Part shown: piece after piece, positions 41,215 through 49,900 of the stretch
Layout of the letters: every line of letters starts with the position of its first letter
Numbering within the stretch: position 1 is the stretch's first letter
The notes under the pieces: model-generated
Database searches by the model: none
What the model saw: the letters and a program-made list of their open reading frames with translations, nothing else
Told to the model about the DNA's origin: nothing
Program-made: the position numbers and the translations under genes
Assembly: GCA_004555265.1 (NCBI GenBank)
Contig: SFIQ01000007.1
Coordinates: 6,003-70,002 of the forward strand
DNA length: 64,000 nucleotides
Reading direction: 5' to 3'
Origin: Ruminococcus sp.
Lineage (GTDB): Bacteria; Bacillota; Clostridia; Oscillospirales; Acutalibacteraceae

Positions 41215-42069
41215 ATGAGTTATTTGGATTATCAGGAACAAAAAACACGCGGCACCTTTGACTTCCCGATTGAATTTCACCATGTGGACAAAAGCCACCC
41301 GCGCTATCAAATGCCGTTCCATTGGCATATTGATTACGAACTGTTACGCGTGGTTTCCGGGCATTTGTCGCTGTCTCTAAACGAGGATACATACAGCCTT
41401 TCGGCGGGTGACACGGCGCTCATTCAAGACGGTGTTTTGCACGGCGGCACGCCGACGGACTGCGTATATGAATGTATTGATCTGGATTTGAGCGCGTTTG
41501 TCGGCGGCAATGCCGTTTGCAAAAAGGAATTGGAGAATGTGCAAAACCACCAAATCGAATTACAGCGCATTTTCCGAAAAGACACTCAGGAGGCCGCCGT
41601 GCTGTGGCAGTTGTTTGATACGCTGTGCGCACAGGAAAACGGCTTTGCCTGCATTACGCAGGGGCTGTTGTTGCAGTTTATCGGGCTGATGATACAAAAC
41701 CGCCGCTACCACGGTGCCGTACCGCTGTCAAGCCGCGGGGATAAACGCATTCGGCAGTTGAAAAACGCCCTGGGGCTGATCCGCGAGCAATACAGCGCGC
41801 CGATAACCTTAGAAGAACTTGCCGCCGCCGCGGAAATGTCGCCGAAATACTTTTGCCGCTTTTTTGCGGAAATGACGGGCAGAACGCCGATTGACTATCT
41901 CAATTATTACCGCGTGGAATGTGCATGCGAGCAACTGTTATACAGTGATGAAACCGTGACGGACATCGCCTTGGGGTGCGGATTTAACGATTTGAGTTAT
42001 TTTGTCAAAACCTTTAAAAAATACAAGGGCACCACACCCAAACAATTCCGAAAGGGGGCGTCGGCGTGA
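41215..42069 (+). CDS. AraC-family regulator, likely of the fucose operon
   Basis: 284 residues. N-terminal cupin (PFHWHIDYELLRVVSGHLSL, LSAGDTALIQDGVLHGG) for effector binding. C-terminal double HTH (ITLEELAAAAEMSPKYFCRF, VTDIALGCGFNDLSYFVKTF, GTTPKQFR). Divergent from fucI over shared promoter DNA, so probably an L-fucose-responsive activator. Its last codons overlap the start of the decarboxylase gene. Confidence 0.88.
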   Translation: MSYLDYQEQKTRGTFDFPIEFHHVDKSHPRYQMPFHWHIDYELLRVVSGHLSLSLNEDTYSLSAGDTALIQDGVLHGGTPTDCVYECIDLDLSAFVGGNAVCKKELENVQNHQIELQRIFRKDTQEAAVLWQLFDTLCAQENGFACITQGLLLQFIGLMIQNRRYHGAVPLSSRGDKRIRQLKNALGLIREQYSAPITLEELAAAAEMSPKYFCRFFAEMTGRTPIDYLNYYRVECACEQLLYSDETVTDIALGCGFNDLSYFVKTFKKYKGTTPKQFRKGASA

Positions 42070-43493
42070 GTAAACCCGATTTACTGCACCAATTACAAGC
42101 CTACGGTGAAACGGATACATACCCCTTTCATATGCCGGGGCACAAGCGCAACACCGCGCGACTCGGCAACGCTCTCCCCTATTCTATAGACATTACCGAA
42201 ATTGACGGGTTTGACGATTTACACGCGCCCGACGGCATTTTAAAGGATTTAAACGACCGACTTTGTGCGCTTTACGGTGCAAAGCACAGTTTTGCACTTG
42301 TAAACGGGTCAACTTGCGGGATTTTGGCGGGGATTGCCGCCGCAACACAACGAGGCGACAAAATTTTGCTTGCGCGCAACTGCCACAAATCGGTTTACAA
42401 CGCCGTGGAACTGTTGGGGCTCGTGCCGGTGTATATCGCGCCGCCGACAGACGAAACAACGGGGATTGCAGGCAGTATTGCGCCCGAAAGTGTGGCAGAA
42501 GCGCTGAAAAAGCACAACGATATTCGCCTGTGCGTGCTGACCTCGCCGACCTATGACGGGGTCATCAGCGATATTCGCACGATTGCGGCGCTTTTGCACG
42601 CAAAAGACATTCCCCTTTTGGTGGACGAGGCACACGGCGCGCACTTGGTATTTACACAAAACAAAGCGCTTTCTGCGGTGGCGGCGGGTGCGGATATTGT
42701 CATTCAATCCCTGCACAAAACGCTCCCTGCCCTGACACAAACGGCGGCGGCGCATTTGTGCACAGACCGCATTCCCCCCGCCGCGTTTCAGCAAAAACTC
42801 TCGATTTTTGAAACCTCCAGCCCGTCTTACCTACTGCTTTCTTCGATTGCGGAATGTGTGCGGATTTTAGAGAAAAAGGCTGAAACGGCTTTCAAAATAT
42901 ATGAAAAAGAATTAACAGATTTTTCCGAAAAATGCAAAACGCTCACGCACTTGACCGTTTCATGCAAAGGGAATGACTGTTTAGAACTGCACCCCGTCTT
43001 TTTTGCCTTTGACGGCGGAAAACTGCCGATTGTCACAGCAAACACCAATACAGACGGCGTTTCGCTTTTGCAAAAATTGCGGGCAGAATACAAAATCGAG
43101 GGCGAAATGGCGGCGGTGTCCTATGCCCTGTTGATGACCTCGGTTTGCGATACCGACGAAGGGTTTTCGCGGCTGTTTGCAGCGCTCCGGGAGATTGACC
43201 GCACTTTACAACCCGCCGCCGTACCGCCGCAGTTTGCACCCGTTCCCCTGCCGCCCGTGGTATTTCCCCCTTGCGCGGCGGCAAAGCAGACGGGCGTGCG
43301 CGTGCCGTTGCAAAACGCCGTCGGGAAAATAAGCCTAACGACCGTTTGGTGTTATCCGCCGGGTGTGCCCTTGTTGGTGCGCGGAGAACGCGTGACACAG
43401 GAAATCGCCGACGCGCTCGAAAATGCAAAAGCACACGGCCTGAAAGTGATTGCCGACAGCGGAGAATTCCCGAAAATCACGGTTTCCGATTGA
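42066..43493 (+). CDS. Orn/Lys/Arg decarboxylase-family PLP enzyme
   Basis: 475 residues, GTG start overlapping the upstream stop (GTGA). Fold-type I decarboxylase group: FHMPGHKRN near the N-terminus, LVNGSTCGILAGIAA, LLVDEAHGAHL and the PLP lysine in SLHKTLPALTQTAA. A short C-terminal domain makes it the size of the Bacillus SpeA/YaaO type. Probably decarboxylates arginine or lysine; which one is not visible. Translationally coupled to the AraC gene, though a link to fucose is not obvious. Confidence 0.9.
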   Translation: MSKPDLLHQLQAYGETDTYPFHMPGHKRNTARLGNALPYSIDITEIDGFDDLHAPDGILKDLNDRLCALYGAKHSFALVNGSTCGILAGIAAATQRGDKILLARNCHKSVYNAVELLGLVPVYIAPPTDETTGIAGSIAPESVAEALKKHNDIRLCVLTSPTYDGVISDIRTIAALLHAKDIPLLVDEAHGAHLVFTQNKALSAVAAGADIVIQSLHKTLPALTQTAAAHLCTDRIPPAAFQQKLSIFETSSPSYLLLSSIAECVRILEKKAETAFKIYEKELTDFSEKCKTLTHLTVSCKGNDCLELHPVFFAFDGGKLPIVTANTNTDGVSLLQKLRAEYKIEGEMAAVSYALLMTSVCDTDEGFSRLFAALREIDRTLQPAAVPPQFAPVPLPPVVFPPCAAAKQTGVRVPLQNAVGKISLTTVWCYPPGVPLLVRGERVTQEIADALENAKAHGLKVIADSGEFPKITVSD

Positions 43494-43518
43494 CAAACCG
43501 ACTGCCTTGTGCTACTAT
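43490..43518 (+). promoter_or_regulatory. Promoter of the SCIFF cassette
   Basis: TTGACA, 17-bp spacer, TACTAT. The -35 overlaps the stop of the decarboxylase gene. Confidence 0.75.
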
Positions 43519-43556
43519 ATTTACGAATAAAATTCTTGTAAGGAGTCAACAGAATT

Positions 43557-43709
43557 ATGAAAAGAATCCAAACCGTGAAAACCCGTGATTTAAAAGAGAG
43601 CGCAAAAACCGGCGGTTGCGGCGAATGCCAGACCTCCTGCCAGAGCGCTTGCAAAACCTCCTGCGGCGTTGCTAACCAGCAGTGCGAAAAATGCATGGAG
43701 CAGAAATAA
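43557..43709 (+). CDS. scfA: SCIFF ranthipeptide precursor
   Basis: 50 residues, AGGAG 10 nt before the ATG. A leader (MKRIQTVKTRDLKESAKTGG) is followed by the Cys-rich core with CGECQTSCQSACKTSC and then CEKC. This is the Six-Cys-in-Forty-Five family nearly universal in Clostridia. Seven Cys are present (21, 24, 28, 32, 36, 43, 46) instead of six; the extra one is Cys46 in a short added tail KCMEQK. The maturase gene follows after an attenuator-like hairpin. It becomes a thioether-crosslinked peptide of still unsettled role. Confidence 0.95.
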   Translation: MKRIQTVKTRDLKESAKTGGCGECQTSCQSACKTSCGVANQQCEKCMEQK

Positions 43710-43727
43710 TTTGATTGGCATTTTAAG

Positions 43728-43769
43728 AAAAGCCGTTTTCTGTCAAACAGCAAACGGCTTTTCTTTTTG
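43728..43769 (+). terminator. Hairpin between SCIFF peptide and maturase
   Basis: AAAAGCCGTTT and AAACGGCTTTT arms followed by CTTTTT. A partial terminator here would give more peptide mRNA than maturase mRNA. Its T-run abuts the maturase ribosome site TGAGG. Confidence 0.8.
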
Positions 43770-43779
43770 AGGTTTTTCT

Positions 43780-45165
43780 ATGGTACATCAATACAAATTA
43801 AACGGCTACAACATTGTTTTAGATGTGTTCAGCGGCTCGGTGCACGCGGTGGACGAAGTCGCTTTCGACGCGATTGCAATGTACGAAAGCCACACGCCAA
43901 AGGAAATCAAGGCGGAACTGCTTGCAAAATACAAAGACCGCCCCGATGTGACCGAAGCGGAGTTAGACGAAATGCTTGCGGATATTGCTAAACTCATTTC
44001 CGACGGCAAACTCTTTACCGAAGATGTTTACGAAAACAAGGCGTTTGACTTTAAAAACCGCCACACCGAGTTAAAGGCGCTGTGTTTGCATGTAGCGCAC
44101 ACCTGCAACTTAAACTGTGAATACTGCTTTGCCGCGCAGGGAAAATACCACGGTGAACGGGCGCTGATGTCCTTTGAAACGGGCAAACGCGCGCTTGACT
44201 TTTTGGTGGAGCATTCGGGCAAACGCAAAAATTTGGAAGTGGACTTTTTCGGCGGCGAACCGCTGATGAATTTTGAAGTCGTCAAGCAGTTGGTCGCGTA
44301 TGCGCGCAGGATTGAAAAAGAAAAGGGCAAAAACTTCCGTTTCACCTTGACCACCAACGGCGTATTGTTGGACGATGAAGTGACGGAATTTGCCAACCGT
44401 GAGTGCCACAATGTAGTGCTTTCGTTAGACGGGCGCAAAGAAGTGCATGACCGTTTGCGCAAGACCGTCAACGGGCAAGGCAGTTACGATGTGATTGTGC
44501 CGAAATTTCAGGAATTCGTCAAAAAGCGCGGTGACAAAGGCTATTATGTGCGCGGTACATTCACAAAAAATAACATTGATTTTACAAACGATATTTTCCA
44601 TATGGCAGATTTGGGCTTTACGGAACTCTCTATGGAACCCGTGGTTTGCGCGCCCGACGCGCCGTATGCGCTCTCTTCGGCGGATTTGCCCGTGCTGTAC
44701 GAGCAATATGAAATTTTGGCAAAGGATATGTTACGCCGTAAAAAAGAAGGGCACCCCATCACCTTTTACCACTATATGCTCGATTTAACGGGCGGACCGT
44801 GCATTTACAAGCGCATTTCGGGCTGCGGTTCGGGCACGGAATATTTGGCGGTTACGCCGTGGGGTGACTTATATCCCTGCCACCAATTCGTCGGCGATGA
44901 AAAGTACAAAATGGGCAATATTTACGACGGCATCACGAACACCGCCTTACAGCAGGAATTTAAGTGCTGTAACGCCTACGCGCGCCCCGAATGTAAAGAC
45001 TGCTGGGCGAAACTCTATTGCAGCGGCGGCTGTGCGGCAAATGCCTACCACGCAACGGGCTCCATTACCGGCGTTTACCAATACGGTTGCGAATTGTTCA
45101 AAAAGCGGATTGAATGTGCCGTGATGATGCAGGTTGCGGAGAGTTTGGAACAAGAAAATGCGTAA
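43780..45165 (+). CDS. scfB: SCIFF peptide maturase (radical SAM/SPASM)
   Basis: 461 residues. N-terminal RiPP-recognition-like domain (HQYKLNGYNIVLDVFSGSVH, helical to about residue 85). SAM cluster in HVAHTCNLNCEYCFAAQG, then DFFGGEPLMN and LTTNGVLLDD. The C-terminal SPASM/auxiliary cluster Cys are in CIYKRISGCGSGTE, LYPCHQFVG, KCCNAYARPECKDCWAKLYC and SGGCAAN. It installs Cys S to alpha/gamma-carbon thioethers in the peptide encoded just upstream. Confidence 0.96.
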   Translation: MVHQYKLNGYNIVLDVFSGSVHAVDEVAFDAIAMYESHTPKEIKAELLAKYKDRPDVTEAELDEMLADIAKLISDGKLFTEDVYENKAFDFKNRHTELKALCLHVAHTCNLNCEYCFAAQGKYHGERALMSFETGKRALDFLVEHSGKRKNLEVDFFGGEPLMNFEVVKQLVAYARRIEKEKGKNFRFTLTTNGVLLDDEVTEFANRECHNVVLSLDGRKEVHDRLRKTVNGQGSYDVIVPKFQEFVKKRGDKGYYVRGTFTKNNIDFTNDIFHMADLGFTELSMEPVVCAPDAPYALSSADLPVLYEQYEILAKDMLRRKKEGHPITFYHYMLDLTGGPCIYKRISGCGSGTEYLAVTPWGDLYPCHQFVGDEKYKMGNIYDGITNTALQQEFKCCNAYARPECKDCWAKLYCSGGCAANAYHATGSITGVYQYGCELFKKRIECAVMMQVAESLEQENA

Positions 45166-45198
45166 AGAAATTTTCCTTTACACGCAGGAGACGGTTTC

Positions 45199-45471
45199 TT
45201 GACACGGTTTTTATGTATCTATATCGGTGCGGCGGCAATTGCCGTTGTGCTCGCCTTTGCACTTTCCTACCGCGAAACGCCGCAAAACAAATGTAAGGCT
45301 TTGCTTTTGGCACTATATATCGTCACCATTCTCGGCGCATTATTTGCCACAGGCGTGTTAGAGGCAAAATACGAAATGCACAGGCTGTATTCCACCCTGA
45401 TTGCCGCCGCAATATTCGGCGCATTATACGGTGCAGACGTATTGGGCGGAAAACTGCGAAAGAAAAAATAA
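45199..45471 (+). CDS. Small three-helix membrane protein
   Basis: 90 residues, TTG start with GGAG 8 nt upstream. Three hydrophobic helices (AAAIAVVLAFALSY, ALLLALYIVTILGALFATGV, STLIAAAIFGALYGADV) and a basic end (KLRKKK). 33 bp after the SCIFF maturase and closed by a terminator, so part of the same transcript. Family not recognised; a role in SCIFF export or immunity can only be guessed. Confidence 0.75.
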   Translation: MTRFLCIYIGAAAIAVVLAFALSYRETPQNKCKALLLALYIVTILGALFATGVLEAKYEMHRLYSTLIAAAIFGALYGADVLGGKLRKKK

Positions 45472-45489
45472 ATAAATCCGCAAATGCAC

Positions 45490-45526
45490 AATCCCCTTGC
45501 AGTCTGATGTGATTGCAAGGGGATTT
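45490..45526. terminator. Bidirectional terminator
   Basis: AATCCCCTTGCA and TGCAAGGGGATTT arms between the convergent SCIFF transcript and the CmpB-like gene. Confidence 0.8.
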
Positions 45527-45535
45527 GTTTCTGTC

Positions 45536-46318
45536 TTATTTTTTATGCTCGTCTATTTTCTCGTCTAACTTTTCAAACAGCATTTGCAATGCATCCTTGT
45601 AGCGGTGCAATTTGAAATTCGGGTATTCTTTATGCAACCGCGCCACGGTGGATTTTCCGTTTTTTAAATGTTCGGCAAAATCCGTCAGCACCGCTGACTC
45701 TTTTATGCGGTCAGCCAACTCGTTAAAGTATGCGTCGGTTTCGTCAATTCCTTTTTGCATATGCTCATTGATAACGCCCTGTAAATGTTTGAGGATTTCC
45801 ACGGTGTTCTTTAAACTTGCAATGGTGGTGGTCAAATCGACAATCAAAACCGTATACAAGACAAATACAATCCAATACAGCACCGTATCGGGAATTTTTG
45901 CCGTCCAAAGGATAACCCACGGCTGAATGACGCGGACAATCAACACCACGCCTACGCCGAATAACAGGCTGTTTTGCAGACATATGCGCCCTTTCACATT
46001 GAATTTTTTATAGGAATAATCCCACCAAGTGGAATGGAACAACTTTTCCAACACAAAATGCGTAATATATTCCAACGCCGTACAAGTGACGGCACCCACC
46101 AAAAACAGCAGGAAAATATTGTCGATTCTGCCGTAAAACAACAGCATGCAAAGCATCATACCGACGCCGTAAATCGGGCAAAGCGGTCCGAACAGAAAGC
46201 CGCGTTTGACTGCCTGCTTTCTGCGGACGGCATACAAAACGGTTTCCATAATCCAGCCGCACACACTGTACAGTATAAACCACAGGAAATATTCACTGAC
46301 ATTCCGTAAGAAGTCCAC
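45536..46318 (-). CDS. CmpB-family membrane protein (putative ABC permease)
   Basis: 260 residues, GTG start. About five to six membrane helices with the family's SVCGWIMETVLYAVRRKQAV, GFLFGPLCPIYGVGMM and LEYITHFVLEKLFHSTWWDYS motifs, then a cytoplasmic helical C-terminus (about residues 175-260). Named as an ABC permease by similarity, but no ATPase is nearby. It overlaps the HD-domain gene by 26 bp, a frequent clostridial pair. Confidence 0.86.
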   Translation of the reverse strand: MDFLRNVSEYFLWFILYSVCGWIMETVLYAVRRKQAVKRGFLFGPLCPIYGVGMMLCMLLFYGRIDNIFLLFLVGAVTCTALEYITHFVLEKLFHSTWWDYSYKKFNVKGRICLQNSLLFGVGVVLIVRVIQPWVILWTAKIPDTVLYWIVFVLYTVLIVDLTTTIASLKNTVEILKHLQGVINEHMQKGIDETDAYFNELADRIKESAVLTDFAEHLKNGKSTVARLHKEYPNFKLHRYKDALQMLFEKLDEKIDEHKK

Positions 46319-46823
46319 GCCGTTTCAACTCGCTTTCAATGCACGCATATGTGGGTGAAAACCGCTGAGACAGTCCCAGCAAATCCCGCGTGGCACCGAT
46401 TTTGTCCGTAAAGGTCAGCACATACGCCTCTCTCGATTTCGGCGGCTCCACAAACAGCGGCCACATATGGCTTAAAATCATATTTTTCTGTTTTTCCGTC
46501 AACGGTCCGAAATACCTTTCCGCATTTTTCACCGCAGTTTTCGGGTGATACCAAATATGGTACTCCCCGTGCTTTTCCACATACCAATTATACAAATAAA
46601 AATCGTGCAAAAGCGCGGCACGGGCGGCTTCGCGCTGCTGCAAATGCAGTCCGCCGCAAACCCGATAGGTAAGATATGACACATACACACTGTGCCAAAA
46701 AGTGCTGACCGTTTTGTGGTGCGGGTACTGCCGCATTTGCTGTACGACTTCGCTTGAAAGCAAATCGCCGACCGCGTCGCAGTAACCGACGACCGTTTGC
46801 TGCAATTTTTCGGAATTCATCAT
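46293..46823 (-). CDS. HD-domain phosphohydrolase
   Basis: 176 residues; I take ATG 46823 (MMNSEKLQQ), just after GGGAAG, rather than the TTG 12 bp upstream. HD motifs: first His in HHKTVSTFWHSVYVSY, His-Asp in ALLHDFYLYNWY and a later SHMWPLF plus TFTDKIGAT. Small nucleotide or phosphate-ester hydrolase of unknown substrate. Coupled to the CmpB-like gene. Confidence 0.86.
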   Translation of the reverse strand: MMNSEKLQQTVVGYCDAVGDLLSSEVVQQMRQYPHHKTVSTFWHSVYVSYLTYRVCGGLHLQQREAARAALLHDFYLYNWYVEKHGEYHIWYHPKTAVKNAERYFGPLTEKQKNMILSHMWPLFVEPPKSREAYVLTFTDKIGATRDLLGLSQRFSPTYACIESELKRRGLLTECQ

Positions 46824-46851
46824 TTCGCTTCCCAATCATTTGCCGAAGTGC

Positions 46852-46893
46852 AAACAGGGACTCTTTCCCGTACAGGGAACAGTCCCCGTTTTT
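46852..46893 (-). terminator. GGGGAC-type hairpin after the large surface protein gene
   Basis: AAACAGGGACT and AGTCCCCGTTT arms with inner TTCCC/GGGAA pairing. It serves the minus-strand gene ending at 46902 and also resembles the GGGGAC repeat family. Confidence 0.65.
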
Positions 46894-46901
46894 CGGTTGA
46901 T

Positions 46902-49900
46902 TTATTTATAGAACGGTGCGGTTTGGTCTATCGGGCATCTGCCGGATAGCTGCAAATTCAACAGCGAGACATCAAAGAAATCCACCACGCCGTCGCCGTT
47001 CAAGTCCGCCGCCACACTGTATACACCGCCGCCGATGACGGAGGCATCTGCCAAGGAAGCGGTACTCATTGTGCGGTAATCGTTCGCGTCAATCGCACCG
47101 TCACCGTTGACATCGCCGTACAAAATGACGGTTGCGCTTTCGTAAACTACGGAAGTATCCTTTGCGGATACGCACTGCACCACGCAACCCGTGCCGACCG
47201 CCTCGCTGTCCGTCAACACGGCTTCCCCGCGCCGCACAATAATTTGCGTATCCTCATTTTGCAGTTCTGCTTTCAGCTCGGCAACCGAGGTGTTTTCCGC
47301 ATTCAAGCCGACAAGGTAGGTTATACCCTGCGAACGATCCACCGTAATATCGGTCGAGCCATCCACATTCGGCAAAATCTGTTTGATTTCCGTTTTCTCA
47401 AACCAAACCTCGTATGCGGGGGAAACATAACTTTCCACGCCCGTTCTGTTCACCGCCTTAAAGGTATAGGTTGCTTTGGTTTCGCTGTCCACCGTCAGGG
47501 TGTTCCCGGGCAGTTTCACCCAATTTTCACCGGTGGAATAATAGTAGGTAATCCCCGAGGTGTAATTCGGTGTAGAAAGTGTAAAGGTAATCGGCTTGTC
47601 GGTTTGTACGCCGAGTGCGCCGGAAACGCCCACCTGTAAAATCGGCGTTGCGTTGGTATCCGGGAAATTGTCAATGGTCAGCAGCACGGTTTTTGACTTG
47701 CCGTTGTTGCCGGTCACCGTAACCAGATAATTGCCGTTTTTAGAAACGGGGAACGAGGTGCGGCGCGTATAATCGCGACCGTCAACTTTTACCGAAGCCA
47801 AGCCCGAAGGCCCGACCACCGTTTCAAAATTCACCATATATGCCGTTTCCGTCGGCTCGGTAACCGTCGGCGTCAAAATGATATCGGGGTCGGTGGTATC
47901 AATCATCACAAGATAACTGTCCGAAGTGGTGCTTTCCGTGCCCGCACCGTTGACCGCCTTAAAGCAGTACACCGCGTTGGTATTTTCTTTTAAATTCAGT
48001 TCCGAGCCGTCGAATTCATACCAACCCGTGCCGTCGTAATAATAATAGGTAATGCCCGAAAGGCTTTCTTCCTCTGTTGTGAAATTGAACCGCGCCCCCT
48101 CGGCAGTCCACCGACCGAATGTACCGTCAAACGCCACACGGATAACGGGTTTTTGACGGTCAATTTGCACAACCTGTGCGGTTGCGGCACTCACCAAACC
48201 GGAATTGCTGACGGCGCGGAATTCATAAACATGTCTGCCGTCCTCGCTTGCGGTCAGCGTATTGCCGGAAAGCGGAATCCACTCGCCGCTGTCCACACGG
48301 TATTGGTATGTGTATATTCCGGAATACGCGCTGCTTGTCAGCGTCATTTCCACGGTATCTGCCACCCAAGTGCCGTTTTGATATGCCTCGCCGTTATAGG
48401 TCGCCGTAATGGAAACCAGCGCAGGCTTGGTGCCGTCCACCGTTACGCCTTCGCTCGTCACAACGGCGGAGATATTGCCTGCCGCGTCCGTTGCGCGCGC
48501 TTCGGCAAAGCCGCGGAAATTCGGCGCTTTGGTCGGCTTATCGGCGGCGTTATAAACCGCCCATGCGGAATAGGTGTCGGTATCTGCATCGTACCAACGG
48601 TATTCCACTTTGGCAACGCCCGAAACGCCTTCGTCGGAAGCGTCAATCGTTAATTCAATGGTTTCGTTAAAGAATTTGCCGTAGGTCAGTTCGCTTAAAA
48701 GCCGTGCAAAACCGCCGGAATTCTTATGCTCAACCGCAACACCGTCTACCGTCGGTGCGATTTTGTCAATGTTGTTGATTTCGACGGTGCGCACACAGGT
48801 AAGCCCGTTGCCTGCCGTTAATTCTACGGTATAGGTACCGTTTTCCTCCACGGTAAACGCGGTATAATTCGCGGTAATGTCCGCGCCGTTTAAGGTGACG
48901 GATTGCACGCCCGAAGCGCCGACCGTTAAACCGTCTATCGAGACTGCAAAGGATTGGTTAATCAGTTTCGTTTGGGCGGGCGTCAAGGTGAAATCAGGCT
49001 GAATATCGTCGCGCTGTACCGTATACCCTTGTGTTTCGGCACTTTCCACATTGACGGAGTTGACCGCTTTGAAATAATAGGTTTCCTCCGTATTTTCCGA
49101 TACGGTTAAGGTATTACCGTCCAGTGTCACCCATTCGGGATTGGTGTCGGTTTTGTAGGAATAAGTCACGCCCTCCATCGGGTGCGTTGCCGACAGCGTA
49201 AAGGTCACATCCGCAGGCGTCCAGCCGCCCTTGTAGTCGCCCGTATCGACCGTCACAACGGGTGTACCGTAAATAATCACGGGGAAATATGCCGTTGCCG
49301 ACAGCCCTTGGTGTGTATAAATGACGGGGATTTGCTGTTCGACATCCAACAGCGTCGGGTCAAACATATCGTCATCGACAATGTAATCCGTCACTTGCTC
49401 CGATGCGGCATTGCTGTAATTGGCAGTGACCTCCAAGCCCTCTAAATCCAGATCGGTTTCCCCTTCGGAATAGATGTAACGGGGGTTAACAAGGTCAATA
49501 CTCGTCACCTTTTTGGATTCGAGCACAATCGGGAATACGCCGCGGTAGGTCTCGCCCGCACGGGTGACGGAAACCAAAATATACTGCTCGTTGTCTAAAA
49601 TCGTTTGATTGATTTCGGTCACTTCATAATCGGTCACTTCGACAGAGTAATCGCTGTCCGTCCAACCGGTCGTATCATAATAGCGGGCGACATCTTCTTT
49701 ATTATAGTTGAGAACGACTTTCAGCCCGGTTAAATCCAGTTCGGTTTCGCCCTCGACATAGTTTTTGCGCGTCGGCGCAGTCAGGGTAATGCTGTCGGGT
49801 TCAAGCTCAACAACCTGAATTTGCTTCACCGCTTCGACATACGAGCCGTCCACCTTCGTAACGCCCTCCCGACCGAACACATACAAATCGGTAATACCCG

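Noticed and set aside
43728..43769. End of the SCIFF transcription unit
   Set aside because: The maturase ribosome site follows at once with no new promoter, so the hairpin is more likely a partial terminator within one unit.
44028..44471. Reverse-strand frames inside the SCIFF maturase and other large genes
   Set aside because: They are shadows of the coding strand with no ribosome sites or recognisable domains.
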